NCBI GenBank assembly: GCA_028289245.1
Contig: JAQGGT010000004.1
Coordinates: 248,001 to 312,000, forward strand
DNA from: Candidatus Saccharimonadota bacterium
GTDB lineage: Bacteria; Patescibacteriota; Saccharimonadia; Saccharimonadales; UBA4665
Direction of reading: 5' to 3'
Length of the DNA: 64,000 nt
This document shows, one piece after another, positions 26,966 through 36,355 of this stretch. Positions within the stretch are counted from its first letter, which is position 1. The number at the start of each line of letters is the position of its first letter. The translations under genes were made by a program, and so were the position numbers. The notes below the pieces were generated by a model. The model ran no database searches. It was not told the DNA's origin and worked only from the letters and a program-made list of their open reading frames with translations.

Positions 26966-27032
26966 AGTGGAAGCCTCACACTTCCTAACAATGTATTATA
27001 CTGCTAATGGCAAGTCCCACGAAACGTAAATC

Positions 27033-27599
27033 TTACTGACGCGAAACATATTTGCTGGTTCGCAGATAAAATCGCCATGGTACCTCCTTGGCCTGCGAAA
27101 TGCCCACCCGGGTGGTCTGAACAATTTCGGCAGCTGGCAGCTCGGGCTGCTCGATTAATCGAAGTGGCGGCCGGCGCAGATCGTGCCCATTGAGTGCTTT
27201 ATCAATGCCGAGTGCTTGGCAGAGCTTGGCTGGGCCGTTGGTAGCCGCAATCCCGCTCCTCCCCCGCCGGGCCTCGAGCGCCGCCTCCCCTTCGATGACT
27301 TCGACAGCCCGAATCAATACCGCTGAGCCCTCGCCGGCCGGGCCAGTCACTACATTACAGCAGTAGTGCATACCATAGGTAAAATAGACGTATAAAAATC
27401 CGGCTGGCCCAAACATAACTTTGGTACGCTCAGTACGGCCTTTATAGCTGTGGCTGGCAGCGTCGGATTGGTGATAGGCTTCCGTTTCCACGATCCGGAC
27501 GCGCAGGAGCTGTCCGTCGATCTCCCGCTCTAGCAAGCAACCAAGCAGACGGGGGGCAGCCAGTTCCACTGGGCCATCCAGAAAGGCGAACTGGCTCAT
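27033..27599 (-). CDS. mpg: 3-methyladenine DNA glycosylase
   Basis: A 188-aa AAG/MPG-family glycosylase that excises alkylated and deaminated purines. VRIVETEAYHQSDAASHSYKG contains the catalytic Glu, MFGPAGFLYVYFTYGMHYCCN the intercalating region, and NGPAKLCQALGI the conserved C-terminal motif. It overlaps the upstream hydrolase gene by four bases, so it is coupled to it. Confidence 0.95.
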   Translation of the reverse strand: MSQFAFLDGPVELAAPRLLGCLLEREIDGQLLRVRIVETEAYHQSDAASHSYKGRTERTKVMFGPAGFLYVYFTYGMHYCCNVVTGPAGEGSAVLIRAVEVIEGEAALEARRGRSGIAATNGPAKLCQALGIDKALNGHDLRRPPLRLIEQPELPAAEIVQTTRVGISQAKEVPWRFYLRTSKYVSRQ

Positions 27600-28456
27600 G
27601 ACCGTAGATCCTTCGCGACGCTATGGCCGGCCATGGTTTGGCGCGCCGCCAAGGCCTGTTCGATCCGGCCGGCTAAAAAGCGACTGGCCCGCTGGGTAAT
27701 CTGATGCCGCTCGCGAATAGTATGAGCCGTAATATGTTTGGCATCGTCCCCAAAAATATGCTGGACCTTACCACCAATCACCAACATATCGCGACGACCA
27801 TAGACGACATTGACCGGTACTTCCAATCGTTTCAGCTCACTGGCGGTAGACTGGGTCAGAATCGTGTTTTGGAGGCTGCGAATAAACGGTTGCCAGGTAG
27901 CATTGCCTACCGTCTGGCCAGTAGCGCGCTCGATCAACCGCTGGAAGAGCCGCCAACCAGCAGTTTTAGGCGACGGTTCCATGGCAATAATTTGCTCATA
28001 TAATTTTCGGTACGCCTCAACCCGCCAGCTATAACGACGTTTATTTGGCAAGCCTTCATAGATCGGCATTTCGTAGAGCACTAACTGTTTTACTAGCTGG
28101 GGCTGCTGGCTAGCTACATGCACAGCCACCAAACAGCCCATTGAGTGGCCGACAAGTATCACCGGCTGTTTGGGGTGGAGGGCTTGAATCGCCGCCAACA
28201 CCGCCTGGCTATGCGCCTGCACGCTGTAATCACTGTCAGCTGGTTTTGGTGACTGACCGAATCCCAACAGGTCAAAGGCCACCACCCGGCAAGCCGTACC
28301 GGCCAGCTCGCTGGCCAGTGGCACCCAAACTGAGCTCGACCGGCCTATGCCATGCAGTAGCACGACGAGCGGACCCCGGCCTTGATCAATGCCGCGGTGT
28401 AGACCGGCTGGTCGTCGAAGTATCCGACGCCAAAGAGTTTGTAACTTTGGATACAT
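27596..28456 (-). CDS. Alpha/beta hydrolase
   Basis: A 286-aa predicted serine hydrolase with LHGIGRSSSVW (oxyanion loop), FDLLGFGQS, the nucleophile elbow VGHSMGCLVAVHVA, a helical cap (about 150-215), VNVVYGRRDMLV with the likely catalytic Asp. A HQITQR segment near the C-terminus offers a His. Substrate unknown. It sits between the DUF475 gene (11 bases upstream) and mpg (four-base overlap). Confidence 0.85.
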   Translation of the reverse strand: MYPKLQTLWRRILRRPAGLHRGIDQGRGPLVVLLHGIGRSSSVWVPLASELAGTACRVVAFDLLGFGQSPKPADSDYSVQAHSQAVLAAIQALHPKQPVILVGHSMGCLVAVHVASQQPQLVKQLVLYEMPIYEGLPNKRRYSWRVEAYRKLYEQIIAMEPSPKTAGWRLFQRLIERATGQTVGNATWQPFIRSLQNTILTQSTASELKRLEVPVNVVYGRRDMLVIGGKVQHIFGDDAKHITAHTIRERHQITQRASRFLAGRIEQALAARQTMAGHSVAKDLRS

Positions 28457-28467
28457 CGCGGTTGGCC

Positions 28468-29490
28468 TTACTTAGAGGACAGCGGGCGGGCGGCGTTAAA
28501 CTGGCGCGAGGAAATTACCGACGCCAGAATAATCGCAATGCCGACCGTGCCGGTTACGACTTCGGGAACTTCATGAAAAATGCTATATAACAGGGCCAGC
28601 GATAAGGCCAAAATGGCATAGTGAGCGCCATGTTCCAGATAGCGGAATGCCTCCAGCGTGCCATTGCGCACCATGAACACGGTCAAGCTGCGCACCCAAA
28701 GGGCGCCCACACCAAGGCCAATGGCAATGAGCGGCACTGAATTGGTGATGGCAAAGGCCCCGAGCACGCCGTCAAAGCTAAAGCTGGCGTCGAGAATCTC
28801 CAAATATACAAAGGCGATAAGTGCGCCCCAGCCAGCGTATTTGGCGGTTTTATCGTCGCCAGTGGCGCGACCCAGGCCGGCGATCAACAGGTGGATCGCT
28901 GTGTAGGCCACCACGCCAGTTATGCCGCCCCGCCATACTGCCGCATGCGCCGGAGCCAAGGCACCAACCACCCCGATCACCACCAGGGCTACTACCGGTG
29001 GTAGCCACAGCTTGCCACCTATTTTTTGGAGCGGACGTTCCAGGCGGTGGAGCCATAGAATTTCGCGCTCGTCATCCAAGAAAAAATACAGCGTGAGCAA
29101 CAGCAGAAAGCCTCCACCGAACGACGAAATCGCAATATGGGCCGCTGCAAGATAGTGGGCATACTGATGGGGGTTATTAAGGGCCAAGTCGAGCACATCA
29201 CGCCAGCCCAGGCTGGCGGTCAGCGATACAATAACAATCGGAAATACCAGACGCATACCAATCACGGCCACCACGATGCCAACCGTCAAAAAGACCAGTT
29301 GCCAGACGCGCGACATTCGTACCAGCGTTTTAGCGTTAATGACGGCGTTGTCGAAGCTAAAGACAACCTCTAGGGCGATCAAGATTGCGGTGGTAACTGC
29401 CGCTCCAAAACCAAGCAATATCCAGGCGCCAATAACCGCTACCATCGTTAAAACTATCGAGACGCTGAACTGGCGGAGGAGGCTTTGCAT
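28468..29490 (-). CDS. DUF475/TerC-like integral membrane protein
   Basis: A 340-aa protein with nine or so membrane helices. The motif EVVFSFDNAVINAKTLVRM near residue 40 and ASFSFDGVLGAFAITNSV near 225 contain the paired acidic residues typical of TerC/DUF475 proteins, which are linked to metal export or tellurite resistance. A TAGGAT box six bases before the ATG suggests leaderless expression. It heads the operon with an alpha/beta hydrolase and mpg. Confidence 0.85.
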   Translation of the reverse strand: MQSLLRQFSVSIVLTMVAVIGAWILLGFGAAVTTAILIALEVVFSFDNAVINAKTLVRMSRVWQLVFLTVGIVVAVIGMRLVFPIVIVSLTASLGWRDVLDLALNNPHQYAHYLAAAHIAISSFGGGFLLLLTLYFFLDDEREILWLHRLERPLQKIGGKLWLPPVVALVVIGVVGALAPAHAAVWRGGITGVVAYTAIHLLIAGLGRATGDDKTAKYAGWGALIAFVYLEILDASFSFDGVLGAFAITNSVPLIAIGLGVGALWVRSLTVFMVRNGTLEAFRYLEHGAHYAILALSLALLYSIFHEVPEVVTGTVGIAIILASVISSRQFNAARPLSSK

Positions 29491-29518
29491 CCCCCTATCC
29501 TACCACAGTTGAGGGGGC

Positions 29519-30112
29519 TTAGGCACTGCCGCGCCAGCTCCTGGTCCGCCCAAAAATGGCTAGTAGACGAGTTTGTAAATCGGCGTTGGCTGGCACTTCA
29601 ATTTGGCGGTCAAACAAGTCGCGAGAAACGGCCGAAGCCTCGCTCGGGCCGACCGTCTCGATAATGGCTTCGGCCACGTTTGGATCAAATCGTACCGGCA
29701 TACCGATGGCCTCGCCGAGATCCCAGGCGTGAATCAATAAATCGCCAGCGGCTTCCAGCAAATAATCTTCGACGGTGACTTCCGACTTGTTATATGCAAT
29801 GGTCTCATCCGGGTCGGCATCGCTCACGGCCAACTCAGCCCGGTCGGCGGCCATCTGCCAGCGGGCACTGAGGTCAATAGCGTCGTGGTCAATATTACCA
29901 TCGGAGATTGCACTGCCGATTTCCGCCTCCTCGGACAACATCGCCGGTGCATTATCAATGACTGCCAACATGTGTGAAGTCAGGTCCTCGACGTCCAGAT
30001 CGGCATCTGGCGTGGGGTTGGCATAGTGGCTGGGCAAGACTTGTTTAACGACAAATGTCGCCTGTGCCAGACACCGACTAAAGATTTCTGTCGCGTCCAT
30101 TGCTACTGCCAT
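29519..30112 (-). CDS. TIGR03086/DinB-like metal-binding protein
   Basis: A 197-aa protein resembling the TIGR03086 group (mycothiol-dependent isomerase/DinB-like four-helix bundle). The metal-site pattern is partly visible: a His at DLTSHMLAV and the conserved GDLLIHAWDLGEAIG. The third His is not obvious. Actinobacterial members use mycothiol, which this lineage is not known to make, so thiol transfer is uncertain. A purine-rich AAAAGGGGG precedes the ATG. Confidence 0.7.
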   Translation of the reverse strand: MAVAMDATEIFSRCLAQATFVVKQVLPSHYANPTPDADLDVEDLTSHMLAVIDNAPAMLSEEAEIGSAISDGNIDHDAIDLSARWQMAADRAELAVSDADPDETIAYNKSEVTVEDYLLEAAGDLLIHAWDLGEAIGMPVRFDPNVAEAIIETVGPSEASAVSRDLFDRQIEVPANADLQTRLLAIFGRTRSWRGSA

Positions 30113-30198
30113 GTCTACCCCCTTTTAGCTTTACTGGCTCATCATAGGGCGGCGAACTAAGAGTTGACTGTAAGGTTTTTCTCTTACTGCTATTTTTG

Positions 30199-31077
30199 CT
30201 AGTGCTTTTTGGCAGTCTTTAGTGCCGCGGCCTCGTGTATCTCACGCTGCGGCATGGCAAATGATACCGCCGTGTCCTTCAGTGCGACCGTGAGGCGACG
30301 CCGAAAGTCGCCGGCCACGTCCCACTGGCTAGCCGGCTTCACTTTGCCATAGCAGCGAACAACGGCACCATTTTCAACAAAATCTTCGGTACGGAGATAG
30401 CGGATGGGTTCAATAATCTGCGATTTCCACTGTTCATCAGCCAACATATCGATACCAACTTGGTTGATAATTTCCTCGGCCTCATGCAAATCACTGTCAA
30501 AACTGACGGTGACATCAACCACCACCGCCGAGAACTGGAAGGTTCGGTTAGTAATAATACTAGCTTCGCCGTTACGGACTACACTCAGCGTACCGGTCTG
30601 GTCGCGCAGCTTAGTGATGCGCAGCGTAATGTCCTCCACTACGCCCGACGTCCCCACCGTACCAGTGGTGCCGCCACTAAGCGTCACAATGTCGCCAACC
30701 CGATACTGGTTCTCGGCAAGAATAAAAATACCGGCCAGAAAATCTTTAATAGTATTCTGAGCACCCAATCCGATCACGACGCCGAACACGCCGGCCCCGG
30801 CCAGTAAGCCGGCAACATTCACTTGGAGGATGGACAAAATCGTCAGTGCAACAATTACCCATAAAATAAATGACAAGGTGGTATGCAAAATACTGATGAT
30901 TGTGTCTTCACGCTTACGCTCGTCAGCTTTTGTCTCGTAGCGATCGGCTCGCACGGCCCGGCGCACCAAACGGTCGATAATGTTGCGACCAGCCGTACGA
31001 AATACGAAGGCCGCCAGAATCACGATCAGTATCGGGATGATTTGTTCGGTTGTAAAGTGTTTGTAGTGAAAGTTCAT
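30199..31077 (-). CDS. MscS-family mechanosensitive channel
   Basis: A 292-aa small-conductance channel homologue. Helices near residues 12-27, 63-84 and 88-115 include the pore-lining Gly/Ala helix (NVAGLLAGAGVFGVVIGLGAQ), followed by the beta domain (YRVGDIVTLSGGTTGTV) and an alpha/beta C-domain. It releases solutes on osmotic downshock. A weak -10 (TACTGT) lies six bases before the ATG. Confidence 0.9.
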   Translation of the reverse strand: MNFHYKHFTTEQIIPILIVILAAFVFRTAGRNIIDRLVRRAVRADRYETKADERKREDTIISILHTTLSFILWVIVALTILSILQVNVAGLLAGAGVFGVVIGLGAQNTIKDFLAGIFILAENQYRVGDIVTLSGGTTGTVGTSGVVEDITLRITKLRDQTGTLSVVRNGEASIITNRTFQFSAVVVDVTVSFDSDLHEAEEIINQVGIDMLADEQWKSQIIEPIRYLRTEDFVENGAVVRCYGKVKPASQWDVAGDFRRRLTVALKDTAVSFAMPQREIHEAAALKTAKKH

Positions 31078-31127
31078 AGCTCAACAGTACCTGATTTACT
31101 ACCACAAGCGCAACCAGCAAGGCACGA

Positions 31128-32372
31128 TTAATCTAGTTCATCGAACTTTGCGGTCATGGTTGGATTGCCGCGCGTTAATTTTTTGATGGTGAGATCATCG
31201 GCTTTATCGTTGGCGAGGCGTAAATTGTTCTCTGAAGAAAGTAGCGATTCTTTAGTTTTTTGCAGTTGCGCGATAGATTTATCGATGCTTTCTATGGCAG
31301 CGGTGAACTTTTGAGACGCCAGGCGGTAATTGCGGCCAAAGCCGTCGCGGAAATCGTTTAACTGGCTTTCGAAGTTGGTAACATCAATGTTCTGATTACG
31401 AATCACCGCCAGTTCGGCCTTATACTCCAAGGACTTCATGGCGGCATTGCGTAATAGTGTAATTATGGGGATGAAGAATTGCGGCCGAATTACGTACATT
31501 TTAGGGAAACGGTGCGAGACATCGACGATGCCACCGTTGTAGAGGTCGCTGTCAGCTTCCAGTAGCGAAACCAGCACGGCGTATTCGCAGCGCTTCTCCG
31601 AGCGATCTTTATCGAGCTCTTTCAAAAAGTCTTCATTTTTCTTTTTGGTGGCCGTTTCGTCTGACTCGTTTTTCATTTCGAACATAATCGAGATTATTTC
31701 GTTGCCGCTCTCGTCGAGTTCGCGGTAAATATAATCACCTTTACTACCGGACTTAGCGTCATTATCTTTTTCGAAGTAGGCGTTCTGAAAGCCGGTGGCC
31801 CGCAGCCGGTTAAACTCAATTTCACAGTGTTGCTCCAAAGTTTCGCCAACCATTTTCGTAGACAATTTTGCCTTCATATCTTTGTAAAAGGCGATCGATT
31901 CATCTTTGAGTTTTAGCTCGCTCTCGTATTTCTCTTTGAGACTTGCCTCAACAACCTTTTGCTCATTGGCCTTGGCGGTAAGTTCTATGCGGAGTTCAGT
32001 ACGTTCTTTTTCTACCTCATTTACCGCCACGTTGACGGCTAGTTTTTTCTCGGCCTCGGTAGATTGCAACCTTGCTTTGAGCTCAGCCAGCTCAGCGTCT
32101 TTTTGTGACTTTAGCTCGCTGAGCGCCAAGGCGCTTTCGGCCTTCCGCGCTGCTAACTCAGCGTCTTTTTTGGCCAAGTCGTCCTTTAAGACATTTAAGG
32201 TCTGCTGCTCGGCAAGTTTGACGGCACTGTCTTTTTCTGCGCGTAGCAGCGCTTCCCGCTGGCGCAGCTCTTCCTCGAATTCATGGTCGCGGACTTGTTT
32301 TACAATGTCGGCCAGACCGGTTTCGTCAATTTTAAAGGCTTTTTTGCAATGGGGGCAGACTAACTCGTTCAT
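31128..32372 (-). CDS. DUF2130 protein with N-terminal zinc ribbon-like motif
   Basis: A 414-aa protein. CPHCKKAF at residues 5-12 is half of a zinc-ribbon; about 25-175 is a charged coiled coil; about 180-330 is the DUF2130 region ([20 protein letters not shown], then a [20 protein letters not shown] segment whose acidic residues recall nuclease folds). A nucleic-acid role is possible but unproven. Not in an evident operon. Confidence 0.85.
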   Translation of the reverse strand: MNELVCPHCKKAFKIDETGLADIVKQVRDHEFEEELRQREALLRAEKDSAVKLAEQQTLNVLKDDLAKKDAELAARKAESALALSELKSQKDAELAELKARLQSTEAEKKLAVNVAVNEVEKERTELRIELTAKANEQKVVEASLKEKYESELKLKDESIAFYKDMKAKLSTKMVGETLEQHCEIEFNRLRATGFQNAYFEKDNDAKSGSKGDYIYRELDESGNEIISIMFEMKNESDETATKKKNEDFLKELDKDRSEKRCEYAVLVSLLEADSDLYNGGIVDVSHRFPKMYVIRPQFFIPIITLLRNAAMKSLEYKAELAVIRNQNIDVTNFESQLNDFRDGFGRNYRLASQKFTAAIESIDKSIAQLQKTKESLLSSENNLRLANDKADDLTIKKLTRGNPTMTAKFDELD

Positions 32373-32434
32373 ACCCCTATTATCTCAGTAATGGGCGCTT
32401 GCCACAAATCAAATGCCAATAAATTAAGAATGAT

Positions 32435-33244
32435 TTAATTTGCACCGCGGCGGCGAAACAGCCAGGACGCAAACGGTACAATCACCACCAGCGTACCGAT
32501 ACCCCAGGCCAGTGAAACCCAGCCGTAATTACCGATTGGTGTGCCCAGCAGCAAAGCGCGGAGCGCGTTCACGAACTGGGTAATTGGTTGGTGTTGGGCA
32601 AAGGCTCGCAGCACGCTGCCCATATTATCGGTAGGTGTGAAGGCACTGCTGGCGAACGTCAGTGGGAAGATGATGATGAAGGTTAGCCACTGCACCGCCT
32701 CAACGCTTTTGGCCATGACGCCGATAATCGAAGCGAGCCACGAAAAGGCCAAGGTAAATAAGCCAATCAAGCCGATAATTTGCAGCCACTCCCACGGGCT
32801 GGCGCTGGTGCGAAAGCCAATTGCTAACCCGGTAATGATCATCACTAGCGTCGACAGACCATTGCGGGCCAGATCCGAAACAACGTGTCCTGTCAGGACG
32901 GCTAAATTATTCATGGGCAGCGAGCGAAAACGATCGACGATGCCCTTCTGCAGATCGCTACTAACGGCAATGGCCGTAGTGGTCGAGCCGAAGGCCACCG
33001 TTTGGATGATGATCCCAGCCATCAAGAAATTAATGTAGCTCACGCCCTTCGGCAACGACTGCTCAAGAGCACCACCAAACACCGCTGCAAACAGCACTAG
33101 AAACATGATTGGCTGGAAAAAGGTACCGAGGAGTTGGTCGGTATGGCGAATAATGTGAGTGGTGCTGCGCCGGATCATAATCAGCGAATCCTGGACATCT
33201 AGTAGGAATTTCGGCTTACGCTCAAATTCTAGTTCTACGGCCAT
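32435..33244 (-). CDS. ABC-2 type permease
   Basis: A 269-aa permease with six predicted helices, including VLFAAVFGGALEQSLPKGVSYINF near the N-terminus. It resembles DrrB-type drug exporters. It begins at the base after the stop of the ATPase gene, so the two form one exporter. Substrate unknown. Confidence 0.9.
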   Translation of the reverse strand: MAVELEFERKPKFLLDVQDSLIMIRRSTTHIIRHTDQLLGTFFQPIMFLVLFAAVFGGALEQSLPKGVSYINFLMAGIIIQTVAFGSTTTAIAVSSDLQKGIVDRFRSLPMNNLAVLTGHVVSDLARNGLSTLVMIITGLAIGFRTSASPWEWLQIIGLIGLFTLAFSWLASIIGVMAKSVEAVQWLTFIIIFPLTFASSAFTPTDNMGSVLRAFAQHQPITQFVNALRALLLGTPIGNYGWVSLAWGIGTLVVIVPFASWLFRRRGAN

Positions 33245-34207
33245 CTACTTTTCCTCCTCCGTCTGGGCTTTCTTTTGTTTACCGGTGAGCGACAGGAAGA
33301 CGTCGTCGAGCGTCGGCTTATGGACGGCCATCGAAGCCAACGTGACCTTAGCTTTCGTCAGCGCCTCAAGCACTTTCTGAACGTCTTTATTGGTGTCATT
33401 AATAATGATCGTGGCCGAATGTTCTTTGTCGTCGGTGTCAACGACCTGTTTGCCTAGTACTTTCACGGCCGCAATCAGTCCTTTGCCGTCTTTGAGCGTG
33501 AGCTCCAAACGATCTTTGCCAACCTTGCTCTTGAGTTCGGCGGCCGTGCCTTCGGCGATGACTTTGCCGCCATCAATAACCACAATCCGGTCGGCCAGTT
33601 GGTCGGCTTCGTCGAGATACTGGGTGGTCAGGAGGATAGTGGTGCCGGCTTCCATTAGCTGCTTGATAATATCCCACATGGCGATGCGGGAGCGCGGATC
33701 GAGTCCGGTGGTTGGCTCATCCAGGAAAATGACCGGCGGCACGGCGATGAGGCTGACCGCTAGATCCAAGCGACGACGCATCCCGCCGCTGTAGGTTCTG
33801 GCTGGCCGGCCGGCAGCCTTGACGAGGTCAAATTGCTCGAGTAATTCCTCAGCCCGCGCTTGGGCGCTTCGCTTAGTTAAACGATACAGCCGGCCCATCA
33901 TGACTAGATTTTCGCGGCCAGTTAGTAGCTCATCGACGGCGGCCGACTGGCCGGTTAGACCAATCACCTTGCGGACCGCATCAGCATCCTTTTTGACGTC
34001 GTGGCCTTCGATAGTTACCATACCCTCATCAAAGCCAAGCAGCGTACTCAAAATCCGCACCGTGGTAGTCTTGCCGGCACCATTCGGCCCCAGCAACGCC
34101 AGCATGGTGCCGCGCTCGACTTTTAGGTTGATGCCCTCGAGCACCTGATTACTGCCATAAGCTTTTTTGAGATTCTTGACTTCGATAACGTAATCAGTTT
34201 TGGCCAT
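33245..34207 (-). CDS. ABC transporter ATPase (DrrA-like)
   Basis: A 320-aa ATPase with Walker A LLGPNGAGKTTTVRIL, signature YSGGMRRRLDLAVSLI, Walker B VIFLDEPTTGLDPRSR, and a C-terminal extension (about 230-320, DUF4162-like) common in daunorubicin-type exporters. It powers the adjacent permease. AAAGGAC is upstream of the ATG. Confidence 0.93.
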   Translation of the reverse strand: MAKTDYVIEVKNLKKAYGSNQVLEGINLKVERGTMLALLGPNGAGKTTTVRILSTLLGFDEGMVTIEGHDVKKDADAVRKVIGLTGQSAAVDELLTGRENLVMMGRLYRLTKRSAQARAEELLEQFDLVKAAGRPARTYSGGMRRRLDLAVSLIAVPPVIFLDEPTTGLDPRSRIAMWDIIKQLMEAGTTILLTTQYLDEADQLADRIVVIDGGKVIAEGTAAELKSKVGKDRLELTLKDGKGLIAAVKVLGKQVVDTDDKEHSATIIINDTNKDVQKVLEALTKAKVTLASMAVHKPTLDDVFLSLTGKQKKAQTEEEK

Positions 34208-34266
34208 GCGCCGTCCTTTGCTAAAAGTTCATGGTATCACGCCGCTCTGCAGGGACGCAACGAACC

Positions 34267-34779
34267 TTAGATATCCGTTAGGCCAGTGAAATGGATCCGC
34301 TCAATATCGTACGTGGTGTCGTGGTGTCGAAGGAGCACATCATGGTGACTTACGAAGTAATCATGGTTGGCATCAAAAAACTGCAGATCGGCAATGTGAT
34401 TGTTCGGACTGGTCGGCGTTGGGCCGGCGTAGAGCAAAAATTCGCGTCGTTCACCGGCTTTGAGGGTGGCATCGATCTCGCGCTTGCTACCGAAGAGGGT
34501 AACTTTATCGAGGCTGACGTTATAGGGCGATTCGTTGCGAACATATCCATAGCACTCCAGCTGGTTGCCACTGACATGGCTTTTTATCTCTTCGATCAAT
34601 ACCGCTGGTAGGACCTTGGCACCGCTGTTGGTGTCAGCGGCATACTGGGGCGTGCGGTTGGCCGGTTTTTCGAACTCGGCATCGTCGTTGGGACGATCAA
34701 CTTTATAACCCATGTCGTCTTGGGGTTGATATGGCGGCTGGCCTTTTAGCAAGCGTCCGAGGGTTTTAAATAATGGCAT
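34267..34779 (-). CDS. Hypothetical protein with C-terminal beta domain
   Basis: A 170-aa soluble protein. The first 60 residues are polar and probably disordered (PPYQPQDDMGYKVDRPNDD). The rest looks like an Ig-like beta fold (QLECYGYVRNESPYNVSLDK, EIDATLKAGERREFLLYAG). A His-rich segment (SHHDVLLRHHD) lies near the end. It lies nine bases downstream of the Fic/Doc-like gene, so it may be cotranscribed with it; it does not look like a known antitoxin. Confidence 0.7.
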   Translation of the reverse strand: MPLFKTLGRLLKGQPPYQPQDDMGYKVDRPNDDAEFEKPANRTPQYAADTNSGAKVLPAVLIEEIKSHVSGNQLECYGYVRNESPYNVSLDKVTLFGSKREIDATLKAGERREFLLYAGPTPTSPNNHIADLQFFDANHDYFVSHHDVLLRHHDTTYDIERIHFTGLTDI

Positions 34780-34788
34780 ACGTTCTCC

Positions 34789-35205
34789 TTAAGCTAGTTG
34801 CGTTTGTGGATTGGTGTGCGTGCGGAGCCAGGTGGAAACTTCTTGCACCGTTGGCTTGGCCGTAACCATGTAATGCGTAAAATACTCGCTCTCGTTGGCG
34901 CTCACCTTGATCACCAGATCGTCGAGTGCCAGGTACAGGGCCGCGGCGGCCAAAGCCGTGCGTTTGTTCCCGTCCTTAAATACTACATTATTGATGATCG
35001 AGTCCATAAGTGCGGCGGCTTTATCGTAGCGCGATGGATACAGTTCCTCGCCAAAGGCGGTGCGAAAAGGACGCGATAGTGCCGCCCGCGTCAGCTCCGC
35101 ATCGCGCTGGCCCCAAGGACCATCAAAGCGCGACATTATCTGGCTATGCAAATAATTGAGCATCCGGTAATCACCAAATTCGTTAGCAGTAAATAAGCCT
35201 GACAT
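34789..35205 (-). CDS. Fic/Doc-family protein with altered Fic motif
   Basis: A 138-aa Doc-like protein. The core reads NNVVFKDGNKRTALAAAALYL; FxDGNKRTA is intact, but the position two before the Phe, normally the catalytic His (HPFxDGNKR), is Val. Phosphotransfer or AMPylation should therefore be impaired. A TACAAT box (35214-35219) lies eight bases before the ATG. No Phd-like antitoxin is adjacent; the hypothetical gene downstream is the only candidate partner. Confidence 0.8.
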   Translation of the reverse strand: MSGLFTANEFGDYRMLNYLHSQIMSRFDGPWGQRDAELTRAALSRPFRTAFGEELYPSRYDKAAALMDSIINNVVFKDGNKRTALAAAALYLALDDLVIKVSANESEYFTHYMVTAKPTVQEVSTWLRTHTNPQTQLA

Positions 35206-35263
35206 AGACTAGTATTGTAGCCGCTGCCAGCTGAGCGGACCGTGAAGAAATCCACACAGCGGC

Positions 35264-35292
35264 TTGAAGCGACTTCGCATGACGGCTATACT
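35264..35292 (+). promoter_or_regulatory. Promoter of the second MscS-like gene
   Basis: TTGAAG (35264-35269), a 17-base spacer and TATACT (35287-35292) form a good sigma70-type promoter. Transcription would begin near 35299, just before a hairpin. Confidence 0.75.
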
Positions 35293-35301
35293 AGGGAGAC
35301 C

Positions 35302-35322
35302 AACGCCAGTCGGCGTTTTTTT
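35302..35322 (+). terminator. Terminator-like hairpin in the channel-gene leader
   Basis: AACGCC (35302-35307), loop AGTC, GGCGTT (35312-35317), with an unbroken run of seven T ending at 35322. It begins a few bases after the predicted transcription start, so it may act in leader attenuation or make a very short RNA. Confidence 0.7.
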
Positions 35323-35341
35323 ATGTCATAAGGAGTGTTCA

Positions 35342-36355
35342 ATTATTTTTTTCGCTGATAGCAGTAGTACTACCAAAGCCTTCGAAGAAGTCTTCCAACG
35401 CGAGACGCGGTCGGTTTTTAGCTGGGAATCGCTGCTAATTCTAGTACTAATGTTGTTGGCGGCCGGGCTTATCGGCCGGATTATGGCCTCGGCGTTGCGC
35501 TATGTAGTGACGAAAATTGGCGGCCAAGCCGATAAAGCCGTAAATCTGCAAACCGTTAATCGCTTGCGGCGTTATGAAACAATGGTCGTGTTATCCATCG
35601 CCCTAATGCGGACGGCCTTATTCATTTTGGCCTTATACCTCTGGTGGAAAACTATCCACCCCGACGGACGACCGACAGCTCTTATCGGAGCTAGCGCCTT
35701 AGCCGTGATTTTTGTGAGCAGCGCCGTGGGGCCCCTACTCCGTGACGTCGCCGCCGGTTCACTCATGATGGCCGAACAATGGTACGGCGTCGGTGATCAC
35801 GTTAAGCTTGAACCGTTTGGCGATATGCAAGGCGTGGTTGAACGAGTGACCCTGCGCTCTACTCGTATTCGGGGCCTAAACGGCGAGGTGATCTGGGTTA
35901 ATAACCAGAATATCCAGGCCGTCAGGATTGCGCCACGAGGTATCCGTAGCCTGGCACTCGAGTTATTTGTGACCAACGTGGCAGCCGGCGAACGTCTTAT
36001 TGAGCAGACTAATAAAAGGTTGCCCATCGGTCCACTTTTAGTTATCACGCCACTGCGCATCATTTCCGAAGACCAAACCGGCGAATCACTATGGCACATT
36101 ACCGCCATTGCCGAAACAGCCCCCGGTCGAGAATGGCTGATCGAGAATTCAGCCGTTGCGCTGATGAAGGATTTAGACGAAGCTAACAAGTCATCGGTTA
36201 TTGCCCATGGTCCGTTAGCCCGCTTTGCCGATATCGACGCCGAGCGCAAATTTAACCGGAGCATTCATAACGCTCGCAAACGCCCCAAACCCAAACGCCA
36301 ATCTGTTGCCACCGCCAACGCCAAGCGCAAGGCCCGTAAAAATTCTAGCGTTTAG
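35342..36355 (+). CDS. MscS-like mechanosensitive channel, probable ATT start
   Basis: A protein of about 337 aa with three N-terminal helices (starting near ESLLILVLMLLAAGLIGRIM) and an MscS core (VGPLLRDVAAGSLMMAEQWY, GVGDHVKLEPFGDMQGVVE). The C-terminus is very basic (KRPKPKRQSVATANAKRKAR). The frame is open back to 35264, but that TTG is the promoter -35 box. No ATG, GTG or TTG lies in frame between the promoter and the well-formed protein; AGGAG (35331-35335) is spaced six bases from ATT at 35342. The next ATG (35449) would lose part of helix 1. Confidence 0.75.
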   Translation: MIFFADSSSTTKAFEEVFQRETRSVFSWESLLILVLMLLAAGLIGRIMASALRYVVTKIGGQADKAVNLQTVNRLRRYETMVVLSIALMRTALFILALYLWWKTIHPDGRPTALIGASALAVIFVSSAVGPLLRDVAAGSLMMAEQWYGVGDHVKLEPFGDMQGVVERVTLRSTRIRGLNGEVIWVNNQNIQAVRIAPRGIRSLALELFVTNVAAGERLIEQTNKRLPIGPLLVITPLRIISEDQTGESLWHITAIAETAPGREWLIENSAVALMKDLDEANKSSVIAHGPLARFADIDAERKFNRSIHNARKRPKPKRQSVATANAKRKARKNSSV

